Positions 9,358 to 21,043 of a stretch of DNA of 54,584 bases are shown here, piece after piece. The notes under the pieces were generated by a model. It had not been told where the DNA came from and made no database searches. It saw only the letters and a program-made list of their open reading frames with translations. The stretch comes from Nemertoderma westbladi (lineage: Eukaryota > Xenacoelomorpha > Nemertodermatida > Nemertodermatidae): NCBI GenBank assembly GCA_032718475.1, contig JAUCBJ010005842.1, forward strand, positions 1 to 54,584, written 5' to 3'. Each line of letters begins with the position of its first letter. Position 1 is the first letter of the stretch. Made by a program: the position numbers and the translations under genes.

Positions 9358-10835
9358 ATTATTTATACTGTATATATATATATATTTAATTTGATTAGAG
9401 TTTGTTACATTATAGCTTTATACATCACATATATTAATTTAATAAGTAAAAAAAAAAACGGTAACTTACTAACTGGGGTTCTTTATTTACCCTTGTTTAT
9501 TGTTTTGGTTAGAATAGGAATAAACTGTTATTGTAACATGTTCTTACCTATTACGAAACATACTGTACATAACTTATGACTCACTACCCATTCTTACTGT
9601 AGTTTACTTTCATATGTTTCGGTGGAGTACGGTACCGCATCCATTCCCCTTCATTGTATTAAATGCTGTGATGTATAAATTTGGTCGGAGATTCATCATT
9701 TTAGGTTGAAATTTTTCTTTTTTTTAAAGATAAACCTTTAAATTCAACCCAATAAAAATAATGTGGTCGTCTGATTGTTTTGAATTGAATACCGGTATCT
9801 AAATGCGTGAAATCGAGTATGTTTGTTGAATTCCATCCGTTCTGTTCAGTTCTATTGTTCTCTGATAGAAATCATGATGTTATGATGTAAAATGGGCGTT
9901 TTCCATCTTTCGTTCAAAACCTCTTCTTTCACAAAGGCGCTTCCAACATTCCAGTGTATGCCACTTGAATTACACAATACTGGACGACACAGTGGTCGAC
10001 AAGGTTGGAATAGTTCCTTCAGGAATCAAACAGCCAATCAATAACTTGTTTTCTTCAAAAGTTTGGCAATTTTACATATCGGCTGTATCTTCCCCACATT
10101 CGAATACCATATTTTTTTATATTATGTGTCAAGGCCTTGTATAAAATGTGTAGGCCTATGCATCGTCTTTTCAAGTGCTAACCACTTTGAAACTGTTTTT
10201 GTTAATTTTTTGTATTGTTTCCGTATAACCTGACCTGAAAAACATTTATTCGTTTTTTTTAGGATCCAGCGAATTGAGGACCCTCAAAAACGGTATAACG
10301 TAATTTACAGGACACCCACCACCGAAAAAACAAGTTTAAGATTGCATTTGTGTTTTATATTTAATATGTATTCAATCGCGTTCAACACTAAAAAGGTGGC
10401 AGTTAGGTAGTGTTAAGAAATTTGCAACATTTTGCAAACCACTTTTAAGCACTAGTGGTAACTGTGCACAGCAAATTTGGTATATTGTTTCCGTATAATG
10501 CTGCATATGTTTTGTTATTCATACGCAGCATTCTGATGTATGTCTGAGAAGCATACCATAGATAGCGGCTGTATTGTAAGACTATCTCCGTGATTAGCCT
10601 ATCACAGCGCCTCCTCAATGCCATACTGAGCTCCCCTCCATGCCTGTTATATGTTTATTTTTTTATATAAGTTAGTTTAATTTCGCTGTGTTAGTTACAC
10701 AGAGAAAATATTTTTCACCCTGCTTCTCCGGATAAGCAGTTATCCAAAGCAGCGCCTAAATATTTAACTTTTTTATTTTCTATATTTCAAACTTAGTTAC
10801 TATATACTTTTTTTAAACTTTCGTTTGGAACCATA
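9358..10835. other. Gene-free stretch
   Basis: No gene or convincing repeat. TGTTTCCGTATAA occurs twice (near 10217 and 10486). Confidence 0.4.
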
Positions 10836-10936
10836 CTTCTACTTGGTCGAGCGAACTCGGACAGTGGAAATGAGATCTTTCCAGGCTTCCTGATTCTCCA
10901 TAATTGTCGCAATTTCGTTTCTCTCAAGTCCAGTAT

Positions 10937-11191
10937 GTGAATACTCTACTGTATGGATCAACCACGAGATACTGTATTACTAGGAACCGACCCTATTGAC
11001 TAAAGTTATACGTGATACTGTACTCATGTTTTGTAGTGATGTGTACCGGTACTGGTTGAGGGTGTTGAGTACTGTGGTTAGAGTAGAAGAATCCGTACCT
11101 CAGCATAGCACTGTCTGACTGCCTATATAACTATATAACTATACTGCAATATACGTATTATATGATATACAATCATCTTATTATATTAACA
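10937..11191. mobile_element. 255-bp insertion in LINE beta copy A
   Basis: It interrupts a LINE sequence that is continuous in copy B (AGTTCAGTATCCC). CAGTAT occurs at both junctions (10931-10936 and 11192-11197), compatible with a 6-bp target duplication. The insert starts GTGAATACTC and ends TATATTAACA, with no inverted ends. It is noncoding and unclassified. Confidence 0.6.
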
Positions 11192-11931
11192 CAGTATCCC
11201 TTTCAAGCTGGTCTATATATGTTTTAGCCAGTCGTCCACAGGTACGCTTTCCATGTGTTGGTTGCCAGAAAAATAGATCTGGTATGACCTCGTCTTTGCT
11301 TCTCCATTCTCCACCAGTGTCCACTGAATCTTAATCTGCATTCATGGAAGGTGGTTGATACAGGTGGTATTGTACCATAAAGCTCGGCGTTTGCCATGTG
11401 TTGTCTCCAGCTGATGTTTAGGGCTGCCCTTAGTAGTCTTGTGTAGCAACCATCAATTCGTTGTTCAAGTGATTTCGTCAGTGTCCAGGTCTCACCCCCG
11501 TATAAAAATACACTTTCCACTGTGGCTCGAAAGAACTTAGTCTTCATTTGCCTGGAGAGATCTGATTTCCAGATGGTACCCATTTTTGATAGAGCTACCC
11601 AAGCCTTTGCTTTCCTAACTTCTATGTCCTTTTTGCTACTCTCTATCCATGATCCAAGGTACTGGAAGTCATCGACCTTCCTTAGTTGATTATTATCAAT
11701 GGTTGTCAAGTTTCCATCAACATTAAAAGTCATGAATGCGGTCTTGGTAGCATTTATATGCAATCCAACCTCCTTAGCAGCCCTCTCCACTTTATTTAGT
11801 AGAAGCTGTGCATCTACTAGCGTATTAGGGAGCAGGGCGATGTCATCTGCAAAGTCGTGTGTCTTTGACTGTAGTCGCCGGATATCTACTACTGTACTTC
11901 TGCGTTCTAGTATTGTGAATCCCAGATCTTC

Positions 11932-12185
11932 GAGACAGGGGGGGGGGGGGGGGGGGGGACTGGACGCAGAACCCGCCTTGGCGAATTATATCCCCCCTCA
12001 ATGTTAAATTCTTAATTTAAGGAAAGGATCAGGTTACAGTGGCACGTTATTTTAACCAAAACAATAAACTAAACACAATAGAACAGGTTACAGTTTTATT
12101 TTTGAGAGTAATCATGTGTTACTTGCGTCCAATTTCCCCTGGAGAGGGATGAATTTTTATTGTTACCAGTTTCCCCCCCTATCTG
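11932..12185. mobile_element. hAT-like MITE (copy M1) with perfect 8-bp target duplication
   Basis: This 254-bp noncoding element sits inside LINE beta copy A. AGATCTTC flanks it exactly at 11924-11931 and 12186-12193, and removing one copy plus the insert restores the LINE reading seen in copy B. The inverted ends are GAGACAGGGGGG and, reversed, CAGATAGGGGGG, with G21 at 11938-11958. An 8-bp duplication and C/A/G-rich short inverted ends fit the hAT superfamily. The core (CAGGTTACAGTGGCACGTT, then ACCAAAACAATAAAC) recurs in M2, M3 and the element ending at 41858. Confidence 0.85.
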
Positions 12186-12325
12186 AGATCTTCACACTTT
12201 GTGGCCGTCCTCATTGCGTAATCCAATACAATTACAAATAGTGATGGCGCCAATGTGTCACAATATAATAATCCAATGCCAGCGACAATTACAGTACTTC
12301 TGGTATTCCATAAGTTCTTACGATT

Positions 12326-14590
12326 CCTGTATTTTTTAAATAAATATATTGAAATCACGATATATTATTTTCTTCACATATTCAGCCAAAGTGGAACGCA
12401 TAATATATTTTAATTATAACATATTTTCCGGCACTGTGCTTAAAGGTTGTGTGACCATAACCTACTATTGATACATTCATGATAGCTCATTCTACATACC
12501 TAATAATTTTTGTAGCCACAATTTACGGCTCTCTTGTGCTTTACAGTGCCAATTTTGCAACTTTTTTGGCTATTTTTATTTGTGTGAAAATAATAATAAT
12601 TAATTTTCATTATATTTAAATGACAACATAAAAAGAAATGGTAATACTGTAGTTTGTTTGATAAAGTAAAATAATAAATAATTAATATACTGTAGATACT
12701 GTATCTCACATGTGTGGTTTATTCTAGATAAAACAAAACTATTGAATTCTAATTTAGGTTTCATATTGCCAATTAGATAAACATTCCAGAATATTATAAT
12801 CAGATAAAATAGATGGTTAAACAAGCATAACATCCTATCCCACAATTAATTAGCTAACAAAACTTCAGATATTAGGTTGACCTATTATTTGTACAATTTA
12901 ATTAGTTAAAAGATTTCGAACACTAGATTTCGAAACTAGCTCATGTTCTAGAATTTTTAAACAGTAATAATATTGTTAACAACCTTTGGAAGAACAGAAA
13001 TAAAAATGAAAATTTATTCAAATTTTCACGAAATGTTTCATTATTCAATTTACTTTAAATTTCCAAGTTTAGCTACAGTAGTAAATTCCGGCTGCATGGT
13101 TTAGGACGCCCTCCCGTTATATATATGCCGTTATATAAAAGCGTTATATAAATAAAATAATCAATATTATTATTATTATTACTGTATATTATTTGGTAGG
13201 CAGCAAACTCGTGACCTGCTCCTTTTCCCCAAGCTGTTGGACGCGTTTGAATGTAAATGAAATAGGCCCTACATGTCTTAAAAATATTAGACACCGGAAT
13301 TTGGTGACAATCTTTTGTCCATGGTGTCAGATTTATTTCATTTATAACTGATATGCCTGGCATGCCACTGTCCATTTTATGTAATAACTTTAACTGCAAT
13401 TTAATATTCTTGACCGTATGTATAAAATACGGTACGAGACGTAGTCCTGCTCTCTGAATGTACATATTTTATTTTGGACACATTTACAAATGTAATTATC
13501 AAATTACCGGTACGATTATTAATATGAAAAGTTGACAAATAGTACTGATATGAATAAGAATTGTGTTTCCAATAATTTTTAGTCGCCATGGCAACGGATG
13601 TGTAAACCAATTCAAATACTATTCATTTTACTTACATACCAAACCTTACAATCGCAGACGTTCCTCTTTAATTATACCAGACGTATAAATAAACTATGCA
13701 AATTTTGCCAGTTACCTAGGCGCAACCAAAAGCTATTAATAAATCTTAATAAATATAATATGAACATTTTCCACTATGTCGAACCATTCCAACTTAATGA
13801 AATATTATCGAAATAGTGCCGTAGAGAACGTGTTCCAACTAAATTTAGTAGGTACAGTAGAATGTAGCTTTCATGGACCTCTGTTGTATAACTAGTGGCT
13901 AAATATAGCTATATATATAGCACTAAACAACAGTGCATTGTGTGGCTATATTAATTATAAGAATGATATTTAATCAATATTTTTTCAGTCAACAAAATTA
14001 TTAATAGGCCTATAATATGTGTCAGGGTTAGGATACATCAAATAGCATTTTGTTGAATATAAATCTAATCTATTTAGTGAAAAATATATATATTAATAAT
14101 AGTATAATAATATATTAATATATAATGGTGTAGCTACTGATATATACTGTATATAATGTGTGTGTATAAGCCTAAATAATTGGCACATTAGACAATAATA
14201 GTTATATCTGGTATGCTGATAACTTTGAACATGGAATAATGATAGATTAGAGATGAAACAGACATGGGTCAAATCTCAATTCGTTGATGGATATTACAGT
14301 ATTATATAAAAATAGCAATTTCCTTGTACAGAAAGCGAAAGTTAAATCTTATATGGGGTGAATTTGAAAACCGGTAACAGAAAAATAACATGGGAGGGGG
14401 TCAATAAATTAATAAGTGTATTATTAATAATTATTGTATTATAAGTAAATAATTGTAAATTGTTTTTCGGTATCAGCAAAAAAACTCATCGACTTTTCGA
14501 TTTTGTTTATCGCATTTCTGGAAATCTCTGTTTCATACCTAAAATAAACATTCTTTAAAAATTAAATATTAGGCATTTTTCGAAATCTCT
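12326..14590. other. AT-rich intergenic stretch
   Basis: No gene. At about 13110-13180, TTATATAAAAGCGTTATATA and a following ATT-microsatellite resemble the 3' tail of L2-mobilised SINEs (compare 22020-22165). 13880-14170 is TATA-rich low-complexity DNA. Confidence 0.4.
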
Positions 14591-15859
14591 TCAGTTCCTT
14601 CTGAATCTAAGGCGCAATCTCTTGATTTGTTCTTTAGTATCATCACGAAACTTCTTTGACATGATAGCGTACACCAACGGATTTGCCATGTAATTGACAT
14701 AATATAAGTTGTTTATGAATTTGACAAAAAATGTCATTCCCATTGATAAATTATGATAATAATATTCGTAATCGATGTATCCAAGCATATTAAGTATGCA
14801 GCCTGGAACAAATGAGACAATATATATAAAGGTGACAGTTAGCAGCATATGGGCTGTCTTAGTCTGCATATTTTGCATCGTGGTCCGTTTCATATGATCA
14901 CCCTTCTCTTTCTTAAAGCCCTCAGTTGCCCTTTTGAATATTGAGTTTGATCTACCCCTCTCATTTACTTTCATCGTCTCTGCGGGCAGACTTAGTAGAC
15001 TTTGAGGTCTGATATCATTTGAAGGTGTGTCCCTATAGGTTGAATTATAGGATCCTATACTAAGTTTACTCGGAGATAAGGTCAAATTCGTGTTTAAAGT
15101 CTCGCATTCTGTAACGTCCAAAACCGTTGCTGTTACTGGCGATGGTTTAGATTTCTTCTCGATTTGATACAGCGGTTGGCTTTTCTTATGTTTCACCTGT
15201 TTCTTCGCTTGTTTGTATACTCGACAGTAGACTAATGTATACAAAATAATTATTGTCAATAACGATATTGATGTAACTAAAAAATAGAGGAGATTGATTA
15301 TTCCGGTTATGGTAACTTCCCCGTCCAGTTGTGTTGTTGGTATGCTCACCATGATAGAGAAGGCCCAACCCGCTACAGCCATAAACATAGCCCGTCTATT
15401 ATTCATTAAGAATTTAGTAGCATGACATATCGAACAGTATCTGTCAACAGCAATGGCAACAAGCGTGAAAATTGAAGCAACTTCAGCCATGACAGTAATA
15501 AACGTGTTTATTTTATATAAAGTTTTGTATTCCGATGTATCTTTAAAAGCTTCATTCACTATGATGTGGTAGAAGAATGTGACAAAGACATCTAAGGGCA
15601 TAGCTATTAGACATGCCATAAGGTCGATTAAAGCTAAGCTGATGATAAGAATGTCAGATGAATTCTTTCGAACCCGGTGGTAGTAGACTATCATAACCAG
15701 AAAGTTACCAATAATTCCAATCAGGGCAATGACTAACAGAAATGGTCCAACTATCATTCTCTCCCATGGTAGATAATCTAACGGGTTAGGTTCATCAATT
15801 TCTCCAGGAAGACCAGTTGCAGAAGAAGTTGTTGTAAACGTTTCTGTGGAGTTATTCAT
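14591..15859 (-). CDS. Atypical class A (rhodopsin-like) GPCR, single exon
   Basis: A 422-aa seven-helix receptor for an unknown, probably peptide or small-molecule, ligand. Hallmarks are IIGNFLVMI (N52, TM1), SLALIDL (D79, TM2), VDRYC (D139-R140-Y141, end of TM3), W165 and P174 in TM4, SFVP (P352, TM6) and NPLVY (393-397, TM7). The N-terminus has an N-glycosylation sequon (NNST) and no signal peptide. The third intracellular loop is long, about 120 residues (215-335), and rich in Ser/Thr/Lys. The usual extracellular disulfide is missing: the TM3 position is Tyr115 instead of Cys, and extracellular loop 2 has no Cys. The CWxP toggle reads SFVP, and the TM5 proline is absent. The start is the first ATG, at 15857-15859. 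The TTG two codons upstream is not a plausible eukaryotic start. Lineage-specific intronless receptor expansions are known in echinoderms; membership is inference. Confidence 0.9.
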   Translation of the reverse strand: MNNSTETFTTTSSATGLPGEIDEPNPLDYLPWERMIVGPFLLVIALIGIIGNFLVMIVYYHRVRKNSSDILIISLALIDLMACLIAMPLDVFVTFFYHIIVNEAFKDTSEYKTLYKINTFITVMAEVASIFTLVAIAVDRYCSICHATKFLMNNRRAMFMAVAGWAFSIMVSIPTTQLDGEVTITGIINLLYFLVTSISLLTIIILYTLVYCRVYKQAKKQVKHKKSQPLYQIEKKSKPSPVTATVLDVTECETLNTNLTLSPSKLSIGSYNSTYRDTPSNDIRPQSLLSLPAETMKVNERGRSNSIFKRATEGFKKEKGDHMKRTTMQNMQTKTAHMLLTVTFIYIVSFVPGCILNMLGYIDYEYYYHNLSMGMTFFVKFINNLYYVNYMANPLVYAIMSKKFRDDTKEQIKRLRLRFRRN

Positions 15860-16734
15860 TTTCAACTGTTACGATTAAGTTGTCAATTAATATCGTCTTA
15901 TAGTTTAATGTAATGAACATTGTCTTCCACAAGTGGCCAAATCTGTAAAAAAATATTAATACAATAATGTTATTTTAGAATGTTCGTAATAGTAAGACCA
16001 TCAGTGCAATATACAGGTTTTATTTAAGATTCTAGTGGAATAAGCAACAACTATAAATCTATATCCAAACAACTGCCGAATGCCGAGAACTGCCCAAAAA
16101 ATAGGAGATACGATGGGGGGACACTTGACACAATCAAAGAACTCCTCCCAGATGAAAATCAATGTAACAGTTGATTGTCCTGAAAAATTAAATTGTAAAC
16201 CTTTCTATTGTATCTCTTTTCTTGTTTTTGTTAGAATAACATATCGCACTGTGGACCTGCTCTTTTCAGTTAATTGGCAAACATTGTTACTTCGCAGAGA
16301 TGGAATTTTTGACATCAGTGAATATCTGTCTCAAAAATAGAATGCTAATAGGATATAAAGTTATTTCGTTCCTCTAATAAGACATAAGTGTGTTCTTTCT
16401 CACTCATATTAAGTTCTACACCTATGTCGTATTTAATCTTATAAATCCTGCGTCTAAACCTTGACTAATCCTACTTTCTACTATAATAATTCCTATTATA
16501 GTAAAAATAGGGTCTAATAATAGAATTGCAAACATAACCAAATAAAATAATAAAAATATATAAGCACGAATTATAGTTCAAGGCGTCAAGGTTGGGGGGT
16601 GAAATAGTGTATGTCGTCATGGTTTGGTGAAATCTAGTGAGGTAAGTCTCCAAAAACAAACTACAGTACTACTATCAATGGTGCCGTTGACAGTGTGATA
16701 GTGATGCTATATTCATACACACTACAGCTGAGCA
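15860..16734. other. GPCR upstream region; no other gene
   Basis: Holds the presumed promoter of the minus-strand receptor. No clear TATA box can be singled out in this AT-rich DNA. Short chance ORFs only. Confidence 0.35.
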
Positions 16735-18866
16735 ACAGGAGTCTCTTGCCTCTGAGGCGGCAGATCACTGCGAGGGCTATACTGCCTTCACAGAAGCGGT
16801 TAAATTAGAAGCTGTAGAAACAGTTCCTGTATACCCTCGAAGCAGAAAAAGGACCACTGGACTGACCACAAAATTCGGAAGTGCCTAAATTTCCTCGATA
16901 TGGCGCAGAAGGAGTCCCAACTCAAACATAATACAGTGGCCAAGAATGCAGTTAAGGCTGCATCTAGGTCCTTGAACACTGAACGTACAGGCAGTACTCT
17001 GCTAATTTATAAGAGCTTAGAAACCAACATATTGATGCTATCAATGATGCCGATGACAGCAGGCAATCAACCTAGGCATTGAAATCTATCAACTTGCTGA
17101 GTGGGCGGAAAAGCCAACCAACCACCATGGTTAAGGCTGAATCTTGGTAGGATGTCTTAATGGTTGGAAGGCCCACTTTGAAAAGATCCTAAATAATGAC
17201 AGGGTATAACAAAAACAAATAACAAATGTGACGGGATCAAGGATCCCGACCGGATAGATTGACTACGCGTCACCGTTGTCTTTAGGGGTGCTGGCAGTTT
17301 GGCCAAGGCCGTTGCGGAAAAATATGGGAGTTCGATGTTATCTCCTGGTGTTGTATAATAATATATGTAATAGCACAATGATTGAATAACCGGTATACTG
17401 GTAGAACAGTATGTGTCTGAATGTTGATGACGTTTGGTGACGGTGAGTAAAATGTCACCGGTCTGCACTTAAGCTGATGACTGAGTAACTGAACCGGTAT
17501 GGTAATATGCATTGACAATATATGTAATCACTCCTACGCTGCTGTGGCCTTTCATCCAGTGGATGCTCTTCCCCGCCCCTATTGGCTGATAATCTACTTC
17601 ACGCCTCCCACTCTCTCTGGGAGTGTTTCCCCCTGCTGGTTGTTTCCTCTCCTGAGGTGATTTGACCTCTAACCTCCCTTTGTGTGGCTTTGGGGTTTGT
17701 GTTATCCCCGGTTATTGGTTGTGATACGAGATTGGTTATTGCCAATCTCGTATCTCCAATATTGCTGAAAAGGTGCCACTTCCCAACTTTATGAGGGTAA
17801 TGCGGCGGAATTGAATCCGCTCACAACAAAAAGTGTCTGAATATGTACTCCCCGGATGTATACCCATTCTTGATATCTCCTTTGCTGAAGTCAAGGCTGC
17901 TGCAAAGAGCATTAAGACCGATCGTGCCAGTGGAGTAGATGGAGTCCCCCCAGAGGTATTTAAAATACCTGAGTGTTTGGTGGTCATTCACCCTATAATA
18001 ATAGACAAGACATGTCTACGGATAAAAACTATATTTCTATGAAAACGAATAAGTTGGTTCCAGTCTCCAAGAAGGGCAACCTAACACTCTATGGTTCCTT
18101 TCGGGGAATCTCATTGATCTCGATTGCTGCAAAGCTATACAATAGAATTATATTAAATCGCATGGATCCCTTTGAGAGACTGCTCCATGGAAATCAGAAT
18201 GGGTTCCGTAAAGGTCGTGGGACCATGGAGCCCATTTTGGCACTTAGAAGGATACTTGAAGAGTTATCCAAAAATAAAGACAGACATCTGACTGTAATCT
18301 TTTTCGACTTCTTTAAGCCTTCGATTCAGTCTCTCGCTCACGTATCTTCAGCATATTTTCATTATACTGGTTTTCCTGACGAAATTATTGCAGCAATTAT
18401 TAGATCAGGATATGATGGTTCTACGTCTACGACATTTCTGTATACTGTTGATAGTGACACAGATCCATTTGAAGACTTATGCTGAGTCCTCCAGGTTAAC
18501 ACACCTGCACCATTCTTTTTCATAATTGTAGTTGACTATGTCCTACTCATGACCTTAGATCACCCACCAGTCATGATGGGGTATTTGTAGGCCTACGGTA
18601 TCACCCCCTACTGACTCCAGATGTCGAGGAAATCAAGCACCTAACAGAGGGGAACGCAAGGGAAAGACAGGCCGCATTGTGTGGGCTGTCCAGGATTTGG
18701 AAGTCACATAGGATACCTCAGAAACTTAATGTACGACCATTTAGAGCAGCAGTAGAATCAGTAATCCTCTATGGGAGTCCATGCTGGGCTCTAACCTCTG
18801 AGTTTTGTCTGCAATTTTGTCGAAAGGCAGCATAGTATTCTTAATGCTGCATCACAGCAAGCAAAT
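16735..18866 (+). pseudogene. LINE family alpha, longest copy, heavily degraded
   Basis: In order: the endonuclease-to-RT linker (16740-17200: VPVYPRSRKRTTGL; LNGWKAHFEKILNND); a probable ~600-bp insertion or diverged stretch (about 17200-17800); the RT N-terminal part (KTDRASGVDGVPPEVFK at about 17905-17965; FRGISLISIAAKLYNR, NGFRKGRGTMEPILALRR and a decayed FFDFFK at 18050-18320); and the C-terminal part (RIWKSHRIPQKLNV and VILYGSPCWALTSE at 18690-18800). The final segment matches 52900-53050. Multiple stops and frameshifts show it is dead. Confidence 0.75.
17723..17754. repeat. Perfect 13-bp inverted repeat
   Basis: GATACGAGATTGG (17723-17735) is repeated inverted at 17742-17754 with spacer TTATTG. 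It lies in the non-LINE stretch inside the alpha LINE copy, near its right boundary. Confidence 0.9.
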
Positions 18867-19079
18867 TTAAGAGTGCATGGTGGTTGGTGGTGGCACAAAT
18901 TTTATTGATAGGTATCATAGCATCTTAATGTGCATCTGCAATGCACAGGTCGACATAGATAGAGACTACTTCTAAGTGATGTAATACTGTGCTTTAAGTT
19001 TTCAAATTTAGGAGGCTAGAATTTAATATATTATGTGAATCGCTAAATTAATCAATAATGGTGGTATCAGTTATCAGAT

Positions 19080-19345
19080 AACCCCAAAAATGTCTTGCTT
19101 ACTTCATAACCACCCTCTTGGCTCTATGGGTAGCATTTTAATACTTTTCGTTGGGCACAAAGTCGGAATTTTCGTCCAGGTGGTATCGAAATGGTGAGTC
19201 GCGAGCGCCAACTTGGAGGTCTGGCGCTCCAACCATTCTGATAGCGCTCACCTATTCTTGCTTGCTATTTAAGTAATATCTGCCTAACTAGATTGGTGCC
19301 ATCTTTGGTGGTACCTGGACCTGGACGACCAAAGGTTTCGAGAGC
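19080..19345 (-). mobile_element. Possible tRNA-derived SINE
   Basis: On the minus strand, a tRNA-like head (about 19175-19255) contains an A-box-like ATCAGAATGGTTGGAGCGCC, a GCGCCA/TGGCGC stem and a B-box-like CATTTCGATACC. The part resembles a Leu/Ser-type tRNA but cannot fold as a functional tRNA by eye. A tRNA-unrelated segment follows. Only one copy is seen in this window. Confidence 0.4.
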
Positions 19346-19509
19346 GACTGGGTCACAGTTTTTTGGAAAATTAAAATATGTAATTATGGGTAAAGGCATC
19401 TTTTTAATACAAAATATGCTTGTTAGAAATTAGTGCCGAATTGGCAGCTGGTGACTGACTGAGTTGTATGTACGTTAGATGAGTCATTACTAAAGAGGCA
19501 TTTTCAAGA

Positions 19510-19729
19510 CGGAGGTGGGGGTGGGTGCAAATCATATTAATATCTCGTCACAAGTGAAGAGAAATTGGTAAGTTACAGTGGCATGTAATTCTAACTAAAA
19601 CAATTTTAAGAAATTCAGTAGATCATGTTGCAGTTATATTGTTGAGAGTGATCAGCTGTTATTTGCGTCCATTTTCCCGTGGAGAGGGATGCATTTTGAT
19701 TGCAACCAGAACCCCCCTCCCCCCAAATA
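19510..19729. mobile_element. hAT-like MITE, copy M2
   Basis: 220 bp sharing the M1 core: GTTACAGTGGCATGTAATT, AACTAAAACAATT, TTTGCGTCCATTTTCCC, GGAGAGGGATGCATTTT. Ends are G-rich (CGGAGGTGGGGG) and C-rich (CCCCCCAAATA). The flanking octamers TTTCAAGA (19502-19509) and TGTCAAGA (19730-19737) match at 7 of 8 positions. Confidence 0.7.
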
Positions 19730-19737
19730 TGTCAAGA

Positions 19738-20665
19738 GGTTACCGCAGCAGCGTCCAGCCAGTAACACATTTGTGTTATGTAATGAAAAGCTTTTATTCA
19801 ATTTCAATGTTGTTAAAGTTTTAAAAAGTGGCAACTTTAATTAACTCAGTACAGCAACCCCTCAACTGGAAACTGAAAGCTTTTTACAACATCTTAAATT
19901 CATACACACATACCTCATTGGTACCCTCTACGGGATTTGCTTTTCTTGTGTAAATATAAAAAAAGATTTCAGTTTTTAGTTTAGGGATTGCTGAATAGTT
20001 GATTAAATATGCCACTTCACTGCCTCATAGTATGAGTCATTGAACAATTATTAGGGACACCTTTTGAGATACTGTAAAATCACGAACAAATTTCTGGATT
20101 ACTTTTGCCTGTTCCAGAGCCACATAATTGAGTCGAGTTGGATATATGTGTGAATGCCATGGCTCCCTAAAGTCTTGCATAGTATTTAATTTCCCTGAGG
20201 AATGTGGAGCTACTTATGTTTAATAGATTATAGAATACATTGTAATTTTTTATGGCCTCGGGTCAAATTCTCACATCTCAAGATAAAGTACAGCATGTGC
20301 GTTTATTTTCCATTCCTTCCACGAAATTAATAATTGACCAAGAAAGCATAGGCCTATATATCTTATACAATGTTATGACTTGCATGAATGATGTGTAAGA
20401 TGAAATTACCAATTTGTTAATGTATTTAATATGTTGTATTTTTGTTTTACGCAGTTAATTTATGACTTCTAACTTCAAAAGATCTACATCTACATCACCA
20501 TCACCCACCCACCCTTGCCAATGCTTTACTGCTAAGCCTGGCTTGGCTATATGCCTTGACAATACGGAATAAACTATAGAATTCAAAATCAAAACTTAAA
20601 CTATGCTAACGCAAATAACATGCAGGTCGCATGGTAGTGTAGGTATACGTAGTTCAAGATTAGTA
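19738..20665. other. Gene-free stretch
   Basis: No gene or recognisable repeat. A CATCTACATCACCATCACCC low-complexity patch lies near 20490. Confidence 0.4.
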
Positions 20666-21043
20666 TTACAGCAGTGCGTGTAGAGACGTTAACGAGATTA
20701 CTGAGGTCAGACTGCCGGAAACTGATACAAGGCAGATCAGATTGCAAAATCGCAAATTCGCAAAAACTTCCTGCCGCGAATCCGGGAAAGCAACTAAACG
20801 CATAGCCACGGGCCTCCCATTTCTTTCAGAAACTTGAGGCGAGGCCGTAAATTTATCCACATTCAATTCCACATTCAACCTCGAAATAGGCTCCGGGCTG
20901 TGCCGTAAATAATTGAATTGATTGTAATCCATAGCTTCAGGGCGCAGAACAGGTCGTGCGCAAATAAATACTGTAGTTTCAAAGTGCAATAAACTCAGGA
21001 TTCTTTCATATAAATTACGTTTTAGTAACATGTTTTGATCCAT
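20666..21043 (-). CDS. Hypothetical ORF, possible first exon
   Basis: The 125-codon frame starts at an ATG in strong context (AACCATGG) at 21041-21043. The first ~95 residues are compositionally protein-like (MDYNQFNYLRHSPEPISRLN); the last 30 are low-complexity Ser/Leu and may be read-through into noncoding DNA. I recognise no family and cannot place a convincing splice donor. It could be a chance ORF. Confidence 0.2.
   Translation of the reverse strand: MDQNMLLKRNLYERILSLLHFETTVFICARPVLRPEAMDYNQFNYLRHSPEPISRLNVELNVDKFTASPQVSERNGRPVAMRLVAFPDSRQEVFANLRFCNLICLVSVSGSLTSVISLTSLHALL

Larger units (their letters stand above)
10836..12325 (-). pseudogene. LINE, family beta, copy A: dead, with two nested insertions
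   Basis: Read on the minus strand it carries the end of a reverse transcriptase (DFADDIALLPNT at about 11850) and the C-terminal region: AAKEVGLHINATKT, DDFQYLGSWIESS, SVFLYGGETWTLTKSLEQRI and RLLRAALNISWRQHM. It is about 90% alike by eye to family beta copy B at 45467-47568. It is interrupted by a 255-bp insertion (10937-11191) and a MITE (11932-12185). It also lacks 75 bp present in copy B that encode the GVLQGD motif. The 5' part of the element is absent. Confidence 0.85.

Noticed and set aside
15860-15865. Extending the GPCR two codons upstream to a TTG start
   Set aside because: TTG is not a plausible initiator in an animal; the first ATG at 15857-15859 gives a normal class A N-terminus.
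19170-19260. Functional tRNA gene
   Set aside because: A- and B-box-like sequences are present but no acceptor stem or proper anticodon arm can be formed; kept only as a possible SINE head.
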